From Thermogutta sp. (lineage in GTDB: Bacteria; Planctomycetota; Planctomycetia; Pirellulales; Thermoguttaceae): DNA of 5,149 nt. The stretch is from contig JAAZNR010000288.1 in the NCBI GenBank assembly GCA_012798155.1, forward strand, positions 1 to 5,149. The letters are read 5' to 3'. A program made the translations under genes and the position numbers. The first letter of the stretch is position 1. Each line of letters begins with the position of its first letter. Of the stretch, positions 5,012 through 5,149 are shown piece by piece. The notes below the pieces were generated by a model that saw only the letters and a program-made list of their open reading frames with translations, was not told where the DNA came from and did no database searches.

Positions 5012-5149
5012 TTGTCACAGCGCTTTTTGGGAATCGAAATCGGCGGGACGAAGCTCCAGGTGGGAGTGGGCGAGGCGAGCGGCCCCCCGCTGCTCGCACT
5101 CCGCCGCACGGACGTGCAGCCCGAAAAGGGGGCGGAGGGCATCCGGGCA
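5012..5149 (+). CDS. ROK-family sugar kinase or regulator, N-terminal fragment
   Basis: Forty-six codons are visible before the window ends. The product starts LSQRFLGIEIGGTKLQVGVG (first residue Met if TTG initiates), which is the N-terminal phosphate-binding strand-turn-strand of ROK proteins (glucokinase, N-acetylmannosamine or N-acetylglucosamine kinase, and NagC/XylR-type repressors). There is no DNA-binding helix-turn-helix ahead of the motif, so a kinase is more likely than a repressor; the specificity motif and zinc-binding cysteines lie beyond the window. The usual Asp of the DxGGTK motif is Glu here (Glu9). TTG 5012 is preferred for its ribosome binding site and because the domain normally begins within a few residues of the motif; ATG 4961 is the alternative. 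It lies 236 bp after the DUF1080 stop in the same direction, beyond the 27-bp array. A role in using sugars released by the upstream enzymes is inferred. Confidence 0.75.
   Translation, partial: MSQRFLGIEIGGTKLQVGVGEASGPPLLALRRTDVQPEKGAEGIRA

Overview
This is a GC-rich chromosomal window. Its gene content (an exported sialate O-acetylesterase-like enzyme, a Tat-exported Gfo/Idh/MocA oxidoreductase, a DUF1080/3-keto-disaccharide hydrolase-like protein and a ROK protein starting with an EIGGTK motif) is typical of the carbohydrate-processing repertoire of Planctomycetota. That assignment comes from gene content and protein style; no marker gene is present.

Layout. Positions 1-129 hold the N-terminal part of an unrecognised minus-strand gene. 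Positions 130-412 are intergenic and contain a terminator-like hairpin just after the esterase and an unusual AT-rich nested inverted repeat. Positions 413-1978 (minus) encode the esterase. Positions 1979-2146 are a divergent promoter region. Positions 2147-3622 (plus) encode the Gfo/Idh/MocA oxidoreductase, which carries a perfect 24-bp in-frame tandem duplication. Positions 3623-4097 are a 475-bp repeat-rich gap: a tandem array of 22-24 bp units, each with an SD-like core, split by a MITE/REP-like hairpin element. Positions 4098-4775 (plus) encode the secreted DUF1080 protein. Its last codons and stop form the first unit of a second tandem array, five 27-bp units at 4754-4888. Positions 5012-5149 are the start of a ROK-family sugar kinase or regulator that runs off the window.

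The three complete genes all have export signals (Sec-type for the esterase and the DUF1080 protein, Tat for the oxidoreductase) and fit extracytoplasmic processing of decorated glycans: deacetylation, oxidation of a sugar hydroxyl, and cleavage of a keto-glycoside. The ROK protein could then phosphorylate a released sugar or sense it. This link is inferred from family knowledge and proximity; the genes do not form one tight operon.

I see no convincing new multi-gene system. The most original signals are at the DNA level: two different minisatellite-like arrays bracketing the DUF1080 gene (one supplies its ribosome binding site, the other contains its stop codon), a mobile-looking hairpin element inserted in the upstream array with an apparent 7-bp target duplication, and a fresh-looking 24-bp duplication inside the oxidoreductase gene.
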